DNA from: Aeromonas sp. RU39B
GTDB taxonomy: Bacteria; Pseudomonadota; Gammaproteobacteria; Enterobacterales; Aeromonadaceae
Assembly (NCBI RefSeq): GCF_900156095.1
Contig: NZ_FTMJ01000010.1
Span: forward strand, 62,001 to 126,000
Direction of reading: 5' to 3'
DNA: 64,000 nucleotides
Below, one piece after another: positions 63,329-64,000 of this stretch (positions within the stretch are counted from its first letter, which is position 1; every line of letters starts with the position of its first letter). The translations under genes were made by a program, and so were the position numbers. Under the pieces are notes generated by a model. The model made no database searches. It was not told the origin of the DNA and saw only the letters and a program-made list of their open reading frames with translations.

Positions 63329-64000
63329 TCAGGTGACACAAGCATAGTAGCGTAGTAACAAAGTGTGAGTGAAATCGATTTTTAGATAGAAGCCGCGTGG
63401 CCGGGTCAGGATGGGCTCACCGTCATGGCCGATGGCTCTCGTCAGGGCCTGACCATTGGCAGCCTTGGGGCGCAGTTGCAGCACCTGACCGTGCCGCGCC
63501 GTGATGTTCTCGACCTCACCCAGCACAATCATATCCATCAGCTCTTCCCAATCCTGGCGTAGCAGCGCCTCTTCATCGGCCGACGGACTCCACAGTAGCG
63601 GCATACCGACCCGGCGCTCACCCACCGGAATATCGCGTGAACCCTCCACCGGCAGCCACAGTACCCGCGAGAGCTTGTTGCGAATGTTCGAGGCTTCCCA
63701 GCTTAGCCCGGTCAGGCCGATCAGTGGCGCGACACATACAAAGGTGGTTTCGAGCGGCTTGCCTTGTGGGTCGACCGGGATGGTTTTGAGCTCGACGCCC
63801 AGTTCGGGAAAATCCTGCTCAGGTTTGCTGCCTGCGCTGGCGCCAAGGTGCCACTCCAGCAGCTGACCGACCCAGCCCTTGTGACGCAGCAGGTTGCTTG
63901 GCACCTTTTGCCCGGCTTGGGCAGCAAGCTCGGCTAGCGTTAATCCGGCAACGGCATAAGCCCGGCCCATCAGGGTATCGAGATCGGTTGGCGGGAGAGG
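63329..64000 (-). CDS. mutH: DNA mismatch repair endonuclease MutH (N-terminal part runs off right edge)
   Basis: 223 residues are in the window and the reading frame stays open to base 64000, so the start lies outside. MutH nicks the unmethylated strand at hemimethylated GATC sites after MutS and MutL find a mismatch. Catalytic and other family parts are visible: [25 protein letters not shown] with the Asp-Glu-Lys active site, [25 protein letters not shown]-like [39 protein letters not shown]. The C-terminus [16 protein letters not shown] ends as in E. coli MutH. Confidence 0.96.
   Translation of the reverse strand, partial: PLPPTDLDTLMGRAYAVAGLTLAELAAQAGQKVPSNLLRHKGWVGQLLEWHLGASAGSKPEQDFPELGVELKTIPVDPQGKPLETTFVCVAPLIGLTGLSWEASNIRNKLSRVLWLPVEGSRDIPVGERRVGMPLLWSPSADEEALLRQDWEELMDMIVLGEVENITARHGQVLQLRPKAANGQALTRAIGHDGEPILTRPRGFYLKIDFTHTLLLRYYACVT

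Overview
The window is a stretch of gamma-proteobacterial chromosome, most likely Aeromonas. Evidence: base composition is clearly GC-rich; MotX, a stator protein of Na+-driven polar flagella, is present; argR-artPIQM lies beside mdh; and the mannitol genes, NsrR, MutH and the rpsP-rimM-trmD-rplS ribosomal operon all read as typical members of this group. Coding density is high. I see no tRNA or rRNA gene, insertion sequence, integrase or CRISPR array.

Layout. 1-8.5 kb: formaldehyde detoxification (frmA-fghA, divergent from a LysR gene), then a TetR-ybhG-ybhF-ybhS-ybhR export operon, then an OhrR-like MarR regulator. 8.5-16.4 kb: an ExoD-like membrane protein, adenosine deaminase, a HAD phosphatase, a FapA-like DUF342 protein, SlyB, and a GntR regulator with a large aminopeptidase P. 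16.6-24.5 kb: a periplasmic-sensor diguanylate cyclase, small unknown proteins, an HDOD protein, an acetyltransferase overlapping an Lrp-type regulator, a GH13 lipoprotein and a PepSY membrane protein. 24.5-28.6 kb: the mannitol operon mtlA-mtlD-mtlR behind three strong CRP sites.

28.7-34 kb: a two-component system divergent from two small exported proteins whose promoters share the same tandem repeat block, then a chemoreceptor. 34-44.2 kb: a tricorn-like protease, an L,D-transpeptidase-like protein, the glycyl radical pair yjjI-yjjW, a CSS-motif EAL phosphodiesterase, a LysR regulator and tyrB. 44.3-49.5 kb: DmeR-DmeF metal efflux with a G-tract operator, then a chromosomal ParM-ParR pair related to plasmid segregation actins, then DUF1294, arfB and a PII protein.

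49.7-64 kb: Dyp peroxidase, argR against the artPIQM arginine transporter, mdh, motX, nsrR, a CorB-type protein, ypjD, ffh, rpsP-rimM-trmD-rplS, a CBM48-like protein and mutH running off the right edge.

The most unusual items are: the chromosomal parMR pair with a structured, terminator-ended leader; the repeat block shared by the two small-protein promoters beside the response regulator; and a probable minus-strand small RNA between motX and nsrR. All functional names come from recognising protein motifs by eye; no search was run.
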